Assembly: GCA_013397845.1 (NCBI GenBank)
Contig: VZTG01004172.1
Coordinates: 99,742-163,741, forward strand
Length of the DNA stretch: 64,000 bases
Direction of reading: 5' to 3'
Source of the DNA: Melanocharis versteri
Taxonomy: Eukaryota > Chordata > Aves > Passeriformes > Melanocharitidae
Each line of letters opens with the position of its first letter. Position 1 is the stretch's first letter. This document shows positions 48,491 through 59,338 of this stretch, one piece after another. The notes below the pieces were generated by a model that was not told the DNA's origin, made no database searches, and worked only from the letters and a program-made list of their open reading frames with translations. A program made the position numbers and the translations under genes.

Positions 48491-48744
48491 ACACAGCGAC
48501 AGGACACGGGGAATGGCTTCAAACTGACAGAAAGGAGGTTTAGCTCGGAGATTAGGAAGGATTTGTTCCCTGTGAGGGGGGGAGGCCCTGGCACAGGGTG
48601 CCCAGAGCATCCCTGGCAGTGCCCAAGGCCAGGCTGGACGGGGCTGGGAGCAGCCTGGGACAGTGGAAGGTGTCCCTGCCATGGCAGGGGGGGCACTGGA
48701 TGATGTTCAATGTGCCCTCCAGCCCAAAGCATTCTGTGATTCTG
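48491..48744 (+). mobile_element. CR1 LINE 3' fragment, plus orientation
   Basis: The 3' untranslated region of a CR1 element is readable in order: AGCGACAGGACACGGGGAAT, GGCTTCAAACTGACAGA, the GATTAGGAAGGA block, CCCTGTGAGG, GGCCCTGGCACAGGG, TGCCCAGAG, CATCCCTGGCAGTGCCCAAG, GGCTGGACGGGGCTGGGAGC, a diverged GTGTCCCTGCCATGGCAGGG and the terminal ATTCTGTGATTCTG. It is 5'-truncated with no coding sequence. Similar-looking minus-strand open frames here are chance. Confidence 0.92.
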
Positions 48745-51354
48745 CTCAGTGCCATGGCCTGAAATGCTCTGCAGCTCCCTCTGAGGCTGCCGTTATTTTT
48801 TTATGAAGATCAAATTAATTCAGAAATATGAAAAGAATGGAAATAGGGATAAATATGCCAATTTATGCATTTAACAGTCCCCCCAGCATTTTTGGTTTTC
48901 GTCTTCTTGTTCTTTCCCCCCATCCCCTCGAGCAACTCAGGATTGTTGCATTTCAGGAACAGCTCAAATGCCTGGTGAGTTCTTCCAGAGCAGACTCATA
49001 AATCCTCATCTGGCTCTTCCCAGGTGTACGACTGGTTTTTAAGTGCAGTATAGAGGTTTATCCTCATTTAACCACTCGTCTCACCATTTTTGGTCTCTGA
49101 AGGCTGAGATTTCAATATTCAGTAAGATTATAAACCTTTGTTTTTATGAGCTTTCACAAGCCCTGAAATATTTGCTGCCTTAGCATTCATTGCACGGACG
49201 TCTCCAACTCTGGGACATTGCAAGTGGCAACTGGAGGCAGAGTTGGGTTTTATGAGCAGGAAAGCTCTGTGCTCACACCTGAGCCAGGGAGCAGCCTCTT
49301 TCATCAAACTTTGTTTCTAGAATTCTGAGGTTTTCTTCAGCTTGAATCCTGGTAGGATGTTTTAGGCAGCTGCATTTTAATCTTTAGCATTAATTAACTT
49401 GGTAAAGTATAAAGTAGCAGAAGCATGGATGACAATACTAATGAAAGTAATAAAAACAGATTAATGACTAAATCCAAAGAAACAGAACCCACTGCCTCCC
49501 TGCTGACGTGGGTAATAATGAGATTTCCTTTGTTTCTCTCCGGGGGTGGGCAGTTTCTCCCACCCCACAAATCTCTGCAAGTGCCAAAGAGTTTTGTTTA
49601 TTTTGTGCCTGGTTCCAGTTAGAGCTGCAGGCAGAAACTGGTAAGTACAGTGAAATATTGTTAGAAACAGGAATTTCTGACCTGATAGTAAAAGTGACAA
49701 ACCAGAACTCTTAATGGGAGTTTTTTGTTGAGGTGACCAAAGAAGGAGAGGTGCTTTGCTCGTGGGTATTTATACAAACTGAAGTTCTGAGATTGCTTTA
49801 CTCAGGTAGGAGAGACAAACAGAAAGCTTTCAGTATCTACCCAACTTCTTATGGAAATTGAAATACATGGAAATGGACCAAAAGAGGTGAATTAGGGAGA
49901 TTCTGCCACACCAGCTGCTGGCCTGGTTATCTGCTCAAATAAACAGGACCAAGGGTCTTGAGGGCAAATAAAGTAGAATTGTGAGTTAGCAACGCGTGTG
50001 AACAGCTGCTGGGCACCCAGCCCTCTGGTTTGCCCTGAATTCTCAGTTTTGCTTGGTGCACCCTCCCCTCCCTGCACTTCCGAGGGCAGAACAGGGATAA
50101 ATCCCAGCCTCTGGCAGCGGTGGGGCACAGCTCCACCTCAGCCTGCCTGTGTCCGGGGAGAAAGGTGGCAGCGGGCTGAGAACAGAAGAGGTTCAGTCAC
50201 TGCTAGCAGAAGCATCTCTCTTGGTGGGAAAAACTCCACAGGGTGTGAAAAGCGTGTGAAATTTTTTTATGTCCTTAGTACTTCATGGCGCTTGTTTAAA
50301 GAAGCCTCAAGCATTTTAACTTACTGAATTCTTTCATTTTCTGTTTTACTTTTATATCAGGTCCTTTCTACCCAGGTGACTGGAGAACCTGTGGGTAATG
50401 AAGCAAGAAATATTGTGCAAATAAAGGCTGATCAATGGTGAGGGTGAGAACTTTTTTCAAACAGTTTGAAGCTCTTTGGGTTTTCCTGGTGCTACTTCAG
50501 CTCAGACTTCTGAGAATCGCTGAGGCACAAGAAGTCTTTGTTAAAATTCATTACTTCTTTCCCTTTATTTAAAGAAGGAGAAATAAGAGACTGCTGATGA
50601 GGTACATGGAAAGGTCAGAATTGACAGCAACTGTAAAGAAGAACAAAACAGCTCTAAAACCTCATCCCTTTCTGGTGATAAATAAAGAGCACAATCTCAA
50701 TTATTTTGCTCTTCCGAGGACCTGTTTCAAGTGAAGATTTTTTATTACATGCGGTTTCTTCTCTGAAAACAAAATATGTTGACAGTAAGAAGTGCTCCTT
50801 CCCTTGGGTGAGTTTTAATCTGTGAATTCTGAGAACCCAGAACCAGGGCCATGGATTGTACCCCGCAGAGGGTTGTACTCGTGCAGGGACAGCCAGGATG
50901 TGCCTGTTTGTGTTCCAAAAAAACCCAGTGTTGGGGTGAGGGCACAACGGGAGTCCCAGCGAGGGCTGGGAAAGGCGGCGGAGCAGCTGAGTCACTCCCA
51001 GGATTTCTGCTCCCAAACTTTCAGCCAGTGAAAACTCGAGATCTCAGCGGCTTCACCAGCACAGCAGAGCCAAAGATGAAAATCTTGCTCTGTCCCTTCT
51101 GGGACTATGGGTTCTCCGGTTTTTTACTGAGCTTATCAAATGTTGTGGTAACAGCACTGCTGAGTCCACAGCTCCAGGAGAGAGGGGAGAGGAGGAGAGA
51201 GATCCACGTGTTTGGGGCTGGACATCAGCCTTCCTTTGCCACCCTCCTGCCCTCCAGAGAGCCACCCCAGCACCTTCCTGGGCTCCAGCACAGGGCTGTG
51301 CTGGTTAATGCCCCACAAACAGCCCCAGGGGCTCCTGCAGTGCTGCTGGGCTCG
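48745..51354. other. non-coding DNA, nothing recognised
   Basis: No gene, RNA gene or repeat family was recognised. Confidence 0.55.
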
Positions 51355-51610
51355 CCTCTGCAGTGTCCCCGAGCCGGAGGTCCGGCCCAGGCCCCCGAGC
51401 CAGCGCAGGGATTTCTGTCCCCTCCGGGTGCAGACCTGGCCCTGGGCGATTAACGACAGCCGGAGAGAAGCCCCTGCTCGTCCTGCGGGCACAAACCTCA
51501 CCTCCAAACAGCGGACCTGGCCTCGGGAACGACAACGAGAACACGCACGACAAACTGCCGAGCTTTAACAGCAGGCGTGACATTTGAGCCGCGATTAACG
51601 AGCTCCCAGC
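51355..51610. promoter_or_regulatory. CpG cluster, island-like
   Basis: About 22 CpG dinucleotides fall in 240 bp (51361-51600), far denser than the neighbouring sequence. There is no tandem repeat to explain them. This could be a small CpG island, for example a distal promoter or enhancer. No first exon is recognisable next to it, so the call is inference. Confidence 0.4.
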
Positions 51611-53495
51611 CCGCAGCCAGCCTGTCCTTTGTCACCTGGTTTGACTGGGACTCTGTGGCCTTTCAGCAGGATTCCCCAGGGAATCAATCCCGGGGCTCGT
51701 GCGAGGGAGGAGAAGCACCGAGGGCTCCCACAGAAATTCGTATTTCATGTCAAAGCCCTGGGACAAAGAGTCTTCAGCACACACACATAAATAATTAGTG
51801 TGGTTATACGCTGGCTGGGTTGTCTTTAATTGACTGGATGGATGTATTTACTGACTTTGAAAATGATGCCAAACCTCCCTGCTGAACCCAAGGAGCTGAG
51901 TCTCCCTCTCCCAATGGTTTCCATGTGCAGGGCAGCCTAAGAGACTTTCCCGAAGTTACAGAAGGAAAAGGCTCCCCTCTCGTGGCTGCGAAGGAAAATG
52001 GCATTTTCTGCGCTGTTCTCCACCTCCTGAGCTGTGAGAAACATAAATAAGTTATAGAATTCCAGTCATCCTGCACCCCAGCACGGAGCCCTGCCAGCTG
52101 TGCTGCAGCAGGGGCTTAGCAGCCTCTGCCCTGTTTGCTTCAGGGAAAGGGAAATATTTGAGGGGGACTGACTGAAGTTTATTTAAATGACAACTAAAAG
52201 TCATGATCTATATCAACAGTCAGAAACATTAGAGGTGAAGAACAGATTTAAGGCTGTTTTGCATTTGCTCTTTTGAAATACTTTCTTAGTAAATGTTGAC
52301 TTTTGTGTGTTGGATTTATTTTGCTCTATAAAGTCTGCTCTCGGAGAGGAGACCTGATAGATAAATGTCCAATCCATTCTGTGAATCAGAAGGCATCCAT
52401 CCAGATGAGCAGATTTTCTGTTTTTATGAGGTTAGAAATGCTGGAAAGCATCTGTTATTTACAGGACACCTGGTTTCACTTCCAGTCGGTGTGACACCGC
52501 TTTTGAATAAAACCTGAAATTCAATTTTAAAGCTTTAAAAACAGCAGCTTAAATTTATTAGTTAAAAGCTGTCTTGAAATACTTTGGATGCACCAGGAAG
52601 AGAAGCCATAAGCTCACACAGGCACGAGTGACAATTAAAATTAGGCTTTAATGGACTGAGGGAAGTTTCCCCCAAAGTCAGTGAACCCAAGTTCTTGTTT
52701 CTCATCACTGTGTCTGTCAGAGGTTCGGAGATCATGGGGCTCAGCCTCTCACAGCTCATTTGGGTGGATAAATGGCAAGAAGAAGAGAAGTTTTCTTGCT
52801 TTTTCAGCTCCTTACTGGCTTCTCACTGTTGAAGGACCTCTCATTGAGCACAGATGTACTGAAACTCAAATACACTGAATTTCCTTTTCTCCCTGTTCCT
52901 ACTCCAAGTAAAGCTCATTTACTCATTTAACTGTCCAGCTTCCTGGGGAATTACTGCCTCGACTTTCTTTGCAGTATCAGCAGCAGTGATGCACTATCTG
53001 AGAATATGTAAATAGTTTATATAAAATTTAAAATAGCTGGTGTTTAATTTATGCCTCACTCTAAGCTGTTATTATTTCACATTTCCTCCTTAAATTTGCA
53101 TATTCTTAGAAGACACACACATATTGAATAATCTGAAGGGTTTTTTCTTCAGTATGTATTTGATCTGTTGTAGAGACACTTAAATTCCAGGAAATAATTT
53201 GATCCTTGGGATTTGATGCTGGACCTACAAGGAAATGGTAAAAGTTTTGGATTCAAGGCTACGATCTTGGACAACTCTCAAAAGGAAATATAGAAAAATG
53301 TAGTGCAGGAAAGAGGCAGCCTGAAATTAGAAATGTTGTTAACACAAATAGAACAGATTTAGATTTTGATTCTTACCCTGGTGCTATTTTTATACTAAAA
53401 ACGGGCTAAAATGGGAAGTCTTTTATCTAATGAAAATCCAAATATAAACAATGTCTTTTTGATTTCTAGATTTTTCTATTGAGATTTTTTTATTG
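51611..53495. other. non-coding DNA, nothing recognised
   Basis: No gene was recognised. The AT-rich stretches at 52140-52560 and 52980-53480 show no identifiable element. Confidence 0.55.
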
Positions 53496-53562
53496 ATTAT
53501 ATTATTATTATTATTGTTATTGTTATTGTCATTGTTATTGTTATTGTTATTATTGTTATTAA
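53496..53562 (+). repeat. ATT/GTT trinucleotide and hexanucleotide microsatellite
   Basis: A run of ATT triplets passes into (TTATTG) hexamers with one TCATTG interruption. The open frames across it give Leu or Asn homopolymers and are artefacts. Confidence 0.97.
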
Positions 53563-53827
53563 TGGGATTTAATAGGCCAAATACTTTGACACACACAGTA
53601 GAACTGTTCATTTTTAATTATTATTTTGTGGAACTAAACCCTGCCACTTTTCCTTATGTTGAGCAGATCTATTCAAAAAGACCTGAAAATGGGATGGGAA
53701 TGGAATTGATCTCGGAGGCAGAGCAGGATCAGAGGAATTCCCAGCACCTGAGTGAGTATCAGCTCTCAGAGCTGATGAGAATCTGGCTTTTCTCTGGTTT
53801 GTGTCCTGTCTTAGGCCATGGTCTGTG

Positions 53828-54114
53828 CTTGGATGTCGCTGTGAGCGGCAGTAAGGAGAGCAGAACCACGCCAAGCCGTAGAAAGCAAAAGTGTGACAGA
53901 CTTTATTTTGATTCTAACTTTTATACAGAGATATCTACATAATAGTGATTGGACAGTGTCATCCCACCCTTCAGGGGGATTGGGTGAAGCCTTACAGCTC
54001 CAGTTAGCAAAACATAAGATTAGAAAGAGAGTAAAAATGTCCCGGTTTATCTTTGTTTTCCTACAGAGTTCGTGAGAAGGAGAAAATTCTTAGGACTGCA
54101 CGTCCACACTTGGT
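53828..54114 (-). mobile_element. solo LTR, minus orientation, imperfect 6-bp target duplication
   Basis: The LTR body is 53834-54108 (275 bp). On the minus strand it starts TGTGGACGTGC, carries a TATAAA box (CTGTATAAAAG), an AATAAA signal shortly after, and ends CTCACAGCGACA. Flanks are CTTGGA (53828-53833) and CTTGGT (54109-54114), a 6-bp duplication with one change. Its TGTGGA start and GACA end match the LTR at 43365-43725, which suggests a related class II family with different internal sequence. No internal viral genes remain. Confidence 0.8.
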
Positions 54115-54432
54115 CCCATCCACATCAGTTTGATTTTTGCGGGGGCTGAGGGAGCTGAGTGCTCCCCTTTATTCACCACACAGGGAAACCTGCAGCTTTA
54201 GGAGCTCCAGTGCCTCCGGATGCGTGTGCTGTGTTCAGCCCACGAGCACCGGGCACGGCCTCAGCTCGCTGGGGGCTTCTCGAGGGGTGCAGCCACAGCC
54301 ACGGAGCAGCCAGGGTTTGTTCTGCCCTGCCCGACAAACGCTGCCAGAGCGCACCTGCAGCCAGCTCAGCGAGCACCCCACCGGGATGGGAGGGCACCTG
54401 GGAAGCTCCTGTGCTCGTCCCCTGCCGCCCTG

Positions 54433-54644
54433 ATGAGGATTTCAGGGGGAATTTCTCCCTGGAAAGGGCGCTCAGGCCTCTGGAGCTGCCCAGGGAGGAT
54501 TGGAGTGCCCATCCCTGGAGGTGCCCGAGGAATTCCTGGAGGTGGCACTCAGAGCTCTGGGCTGGGGACAAGGTGGGCATTGGGCACAGCTTGGACTGGA
54601 TGGGCTGGGAGGGCTTTTCCAACCCAAATGATGCTGTGGTTCTG
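54433..54644 (+). mobile_element. CR1 LINE 3' fragment, plus orientation
   Basis: CR1 3' blocks appear in order: AATTTCTCCCTGGAAAGGG, GCTCAGGCCTCTGGA, GCTGCCCAGGGAGG, GGAGTGCCCATCCCTGGAGG, GTGGCACTCAGAGCTCTGGG, a GGGCACAGCTTGGACTGGAT block and GGCTTTTCCAACCCAAATGA, with a decayed octamer tail (TGCTGTGGTTCTG). The 226-codon open frame across this region is not a gene. Confidence 0.9.
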
Positions 54645-55167
54645 AGAGCTTTATTTATTTCAGAAACAACTTGCAGAGGTCTCAGATCCCCACTGAAAGT
54701 GGAAACCAGCATCCTCTGGGCACGTGAGAGGTTAGGGAGGGCTGGGTTCTTCCCTGCTGCCACAGACACCCTCCCCTCCTGCTCCTGCTGCTCAGCATCT
54801 GCTTCAAAAGCCTTTCTGGGAGTAAAAATATTTATTTAAGCCATCCAGCTTGGAAATTCGGGTTTGTCGCTTAATGCTTCGTAAAGGGTAAAACCTGTGA
54901 TGTGCCTGGTGCCTCATTACCGTGCGCACGAGGTGTAACTGGGGCTCCTCGGGGTGGAATGAGCTTCAGAACACAAACTGCTGTTCTGCTCTACATCGAA
55001 GCAATAATTTATGAATCTAATTAGGCTCTGGTTTGCAAGAATGATGAATATTCACATTTTAAATAGCTGAGAAATATTAGAAATGTCTGACAGCTTTATT
55101 TGTGCCAGCTCTGAGGGTTATGGGGGAATGTTTTCCTCAATGTGCTGAGCTTTCTCAGCATCGTTTC

Positions 55168-55280
55168 TGCCCCATCCCTGGAAGTGTCCAAGGCCAGGCT
55201 GGACAGGGCTTGGAGCACCCTGATCTAGTGGATCTGGCCATGACAGGGGGTTGGAACAAGCTCCCTTCCAACCTTTGAGC
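55168..55280 (+). mobile_element. CR1 LINE 3' fragment, plus orientation
   Basis: Typical CR1 text is present: CCCCATCCCTGGAAGTGTCC, AAGGCCAGGCTGGACAGGGC, GAGCACCCTGATCTAGTGG, CATGACAGGGGGTTGGAAC and CTCCCTTCCAACC. The terminal octamers are lost or decayed. It lacks any coding part. Confidence 0.88.
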
Positions 55281-56893
55281 TCCTCCAAAAGGATTGAACC
55301 ATCTCCGAAAAACATTTTCTGCTGGCCAAGTCCCGCTGCCTCCGAGTCCCAGGCTGACTGTCCAGCGGCTGTGGAAGGACAGGCTCTGAGCTGATTAATG
55401 TACACCTAAGTGGATCAGACAGACCAAAGGGGAGCGTGAGGAAGTGTCATTATCCCCGTTCCTTGGGCTGGGAATGGCAGGCAGTTGCTCATTCAAAGTC
55501 ACACAATGGATGTGTGGGTGCCAGATGCTGGAGATGCCAGAGATGGGATTTAAAGCCAGATGTCCCGAGTGCCAGCTCAGCAGTAAATTCATGGTTATCC
55601 ATCCTCTCAAAAATCCCAGAACCCTTCTGATTCATTCAGTGTTTAGAACACTTTGCCTGCCATAAAGAGACACCTCAGAGAACTACGAGTTCCTAATGTA
55701 AAAGATGCCTTTTACTGTCCTGTTTATCTCCTTTAGGAATGGAGGAGTTCGTCCATCTATGAGGTAAGAGAATAGAAAATAACAACTACAGAGACTTTTC
55801 AGAAGGTGCTGTTCCAGCATGTCTGAATTCACTTTGCCAGTAACACCTGAGAATTCTGTGTTAGGAGAAATAAATCTGGTCCCACTCGATCCTGTAGTGA
55901 TTTCAGGTACCCTTCTCTAATATTCTGTTCCTTGGTTTCCCCTCATTCTTTGATGCATTTTTAAACATTGCAGATAATAAAAATGGTATTGTTTTCAGGT
56001 TGATAAAAAGCCTTCCTCACACCAGAATAATCAGAGCCTCTCTGGTGGATACAATTGATCTGATGTGCAGCAAAGGAACACAACTTAGAAAGGAAGCCAC
56101 TACCTCCAAAAAGCCACAGACACGAAAGGAGGGGGGATCTGAGTTCTGAAGATTCTAAGCTTTGGAGCATAAATTACAATGGAAGTTTATGGAGTCTTTT
56201 GGATTAAACCAAAAGCCAGCCCCATTAAACCAAATGGAGCATTCCTAATCTGACATGTTGACAAGGACAACCCTGCCTCTTCCAAAAGGGAGTTTCAAAT
56301 GAATCCAGATTTATCTGATGTTCCCAACAGGGGCTGGGCTGGCTCCAAAGGAAGTGATCCAGGCCAAAAGTAAACAAGATGTACATGAAGCAGTTTGTGC
56401 CACAAGGAAAACTTCCAGAGAATATGCAGAGAGGAGAAGGGGAGCCAGCAGAATCAGAGCCCAAGATGTCTTTCCTGTCTCCTCGTTATGTCCTGTTTCT
56501 ACTCCCTTGGACGAGGTAAATCACAGTTTCTTCCCCATGAGGTCCCTGGTCCTTCTGTTTGCTCTCCTCATCTTTGCTTCCCCCAGAAGAGGCTCCATGT
56601 GCTGCCTCCCCCGGGTCCTGCAGAGCAGGGAGCAGCCAGAGGTGCTCGGTGCTGAAGCGCTGCTCCTGCATCTGCCGGGGCTCAGCCCCAGCTCCGAGCT
56701 CCCCGGGCTGTGCACACAGCCTCAATTAGGTCATGCTAAAGAGCCAATTCAGCCTTTTCCAGCTGCTCTTACTGTGGCAGACACGTATCACAGTCACTGC
56801 AGAGAGCAGGACAAGCACCTTCTGCATTTGCTTTTTGTCAAACTGGGACCAACCTTTTAATTTTCAACGAGGCCCTGGGAGAGCTGTCCTGGA
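55281..56893. other. non-coding DNA, nothing firm
   Basis: No gene is supportable. A strong pyrimidine tract ending in AG at about 56586 and a 180-codon open frame at 56318-56860 were considered and not accepted (see rejected items). Confidence 0.5.
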
Positions 56894-57020
56894 GAATTGG
56901 GAATGTTCAGCCTGGAGAGGAGAAGCTCTGGGGTGACCTAGTTGTGACCTCCCAGTATCCACAAAAAAACGTGGAGAGAGACTATTTATAAGTTCCAGGA
57001 GTGACGGGACAATATTTTGG
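56894..57020 (+). mobile_element. CR1 LINE fragment, plus orientation
   Basis: The sequence contains GTTCAGCCTGGAGAGGAGAA, GCTCTGGGGTGACCTAG, TGTGACCTCCCAGTATCC, then GGAGAGAGACT-TTTATAAG and AGTGACGGGACAA. These match, in order, the CR1 segment that lies upstream of the 3' end fragments described above. The element is truncated at both ends and old. Confidence 0.82.
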
Positions 57021-57859
57021 CACTCAGAAATCTGTTCCAGAGATGTGTGTTGCCTTCCATCATGTAATATTTAAATTTTGTGTGTGAGTGTCTCACATCA
57101 AACGACAGCAGTGCTGTTTGTCCCTGAACTGTGTCGTTTGCTGTCCCCAGTGGTAACTGCATGACAATGGCCATACTCTAGTGGAGTGGGGCATTTGAAA
57201 TAAATACTCCAACAGAATCAAATGTGAAAAATAGATTACTGTGCCCCTTGCAGCAGGGAGAACTCTTGCAAAGAGACAGCACGGTATGGAAAGTGTGGAG
57301 ACACTGCTCATAAACCAGAAAAGTGACAATCAGGGATTTTATGTGTGTATTCCCCACAGTCATGTTGACTTTAATGGCAGTTTTAGGTACTGCCAAAGAA
57401 GACTTTTTATCATATATACATAAATAGCTGTATTTATAGATCTCTAAGTACATGAGTAGATAGATGTGTGTGCATTTGTGTATAAAACCCCACAAAACCA
57501 CAGCTTCTTGGTCTGTCTGGTGGGGATTTATTCTGATAATATTGCAATGTATCTGCTACACGTGCCAAGGCATTTTTGTTTGTTCGTGCTTTTTGTAGGT
57601 ACTACAAAAGTAGCTGGATTTGGGGATTCAAGCAGATGCAAAAATGTGAGGTTGGCCAGATCAAGACGTTGGAGTGAGAGGTGTGAAACGCAGAGCTGGA
57701 TCCCTGCAGCAGCTCTGGGGCAGCGATTCTGCTCGGCTGCCTTCTGACTCGCTCTCACCCTTGCCAAGAAACCCACCCTTGGGGCCTCGGCTCTCCTTCC
57801 AGGGGGGGATATTTCGGCCAATACTCAACCTCCCAGTCCTTGAGGAACCAGTGCAATCT
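57021..57859. other. non-coding DNA, nothing recognised
   Basis: No gene or repeat family was recognised in this stretch. Confidence 0.55.
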
Positions 57860-58230
57860 GAGTGTCGCCGGAGAGGCTGGTTTTAGGATGATCGAGAGCA
57901 AGGGGTGCAGGTGGGATTTGGGGAGGGTGTCCCGCGGGGAGCAGGGAACCTGTGAGCTGGGCTGGGGACGCTGCACAGCCCGGACGGCGCTGGCCTTGGC
58001 CAGCAGCGAGGGAGGCAGGGAGGGAGGGATGGGGGTGACTCACAGGGGTGTCTGAGTCATCGGGGCTTCCCCGGGGCGAGGCCGGGCTGGGCTCGGGGCC
58101 GTGCCGCGTGTCCGGGCGGGGATGGACGGGAGCAGCTCCCAGCTCCCCAGGAACAGCAGCAGCCTCCCTGCCACGGCCGGGGGGTACCCACAGGTGACAG
58201 CAGGGCTGTCACGTCCCCCAGGACACGGTG
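57860..58230. promoter_or_regulatory. CpG-rich region with G-runs and paired AP-1 sites
   Basis: About 18 CpGs lie in 57901-58140. A G-quadruplex-type run of four G tracts at 58018-58035 abuts TGACTCA (58036-58042). A second AP-1 site, TGAGTCA, follows at 58053-58059. This composition is typical of a promoter or enhancer core. No transcript or exon is recognisable, so function is inference. Confidence 0.4.
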
Positions 58231-59295
58231 CCAGCGGCTCCTGGGAGCTGTGGCTGCTCTCCGGTTCCAGGTGGCGGGCAGGTTCCCTGCGGGCTCCACC
58301 AGCGGCTGCTGGGAGCTGCTCTGCTCTCCTGGCATCACCCCCTGCTTCCACCCACCCCTGAAAGTCATCTCTGGCCCGAATTGGAGCTGTGAGCTGTACC
58401 ACATGCTCCAAATGAAGTGCTAATTAAATACTTGTACTTAATGTAGACAACATTTCTTTGAGAAGGCTGTAATGCGCTGCAGATGTCCCGAATCCCTCGG
58501 AGAACAGCACAGGGAACAACGTGCACGTTGTGTCCCTCTCCGAGGCAGGGATGGAACCCGGCTGGTTGTGACTGATAAGGCCTCGTGCTGAAACAGCCCC
58601 TGTCTGATCCAAATTCCCACCCACGTCCTCCCACAGTGACCTGGGGATCGGGAGTGCCGCAGGTGCTCCCACCTGGGCGCACACGTGGGCACGTGGGACA
58701 GAAATGGTGGAGCTGCTGAGCGAGAGGGGCACTCAGAGTCCCCAGGAAAACAGGTGAGAACGGGTGGATGCTGCAGAAAGGGACCTCAGTGTCCTGGCTG
58801 GGGCAGGAGGAGCTGGCGAGTGGCTCCTGGCTCGGGCAGCCCCAGTGCAGACACAGCTCCACAGCAAAGCGCCTGGGAGGCTCTGGGTTTAGCACTAAAG
58901 CCCTTCCTGGCACCGGGAGAAAGGCTGAAAACCCAGCTCTGGAGTGGCTGCATGGCTCTGCTGAAGTTCTTGCTGCTGAAATCATGGCTGTTCCTTGGGT
59001 TTCAGGGTCAGCAGCCACCAGGCTCCGGAGAGCCACGCTGCCCAGGTTTTGGGGTTTGAGCCATTAATGGGCCGTGTGTCCAGGTCCATCTCCAGCCCAG
59101 GCTGCCCGTGAGCAGCTGCTTCCCACGAGGGCCCTGCTGGGCCGGGGTCCAGCTCTGTCCCGAGGGAAGGGCTGGAGCAAAATGGGTGTCTTTGTGCAGG
59201 GCCAGCTCGGCTCAGGGAGACAAACACAGGGCTGTGCGTGCAGGGGTCCCATGTCCAGCCTGGATGGTGCTTTTTGTGCAGTGTTAGACCAGTTA
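58231..59295. other. non-coding DNA, nothing firm
   Basis: GC-rich sequence carries a 223-codon open frame on the minus strand (58365-59036). It has no recognisable domain, and its Ser/Pro/Cys-rich composition follows base content. I do not annotate it as a gene. Confidence 0.5.
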
Positions 59296-59338
59296 CTGTT
59301 GTTATTTATTTATTTATTATTATTTCTTGTTGTTATTG
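59296..59338 (+). repeat. T/A-rich microsatellite (TTA, TTTA, TTG units)
   Basis: Imperfect TTG, TTTA and TTA repeats form a short low-complexity tract. Confidence 0.9.

Noticed and set aside
54159..54839. A 226-codon plus-strand and a 198-codon minus-strand open frame.
   Set aside because: They cover a CR1 3' untranslated fragment, which is not coding in the parent element.
56580..56726. A pyrimidine-rich tract ending in CAG, followed by an open frame containing Lys-Arg then a CSC-x-C motif, faintly like an endothelin cleavage site.
   Set aside because: The downstream residues that define the family are absent, only about 16 bases resemble the motif, and there is no continuing exon. It is most likely chance.
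56537..56860. An in-frame ATG followed by a hydrophobic stretch resembling a signal peptide.
   Set aside because: The hydrophobic stretch is the translation of a pyrimidine tract (CTT/CTC/TTT codons). The rest has no domain, and the frame overlaps others.
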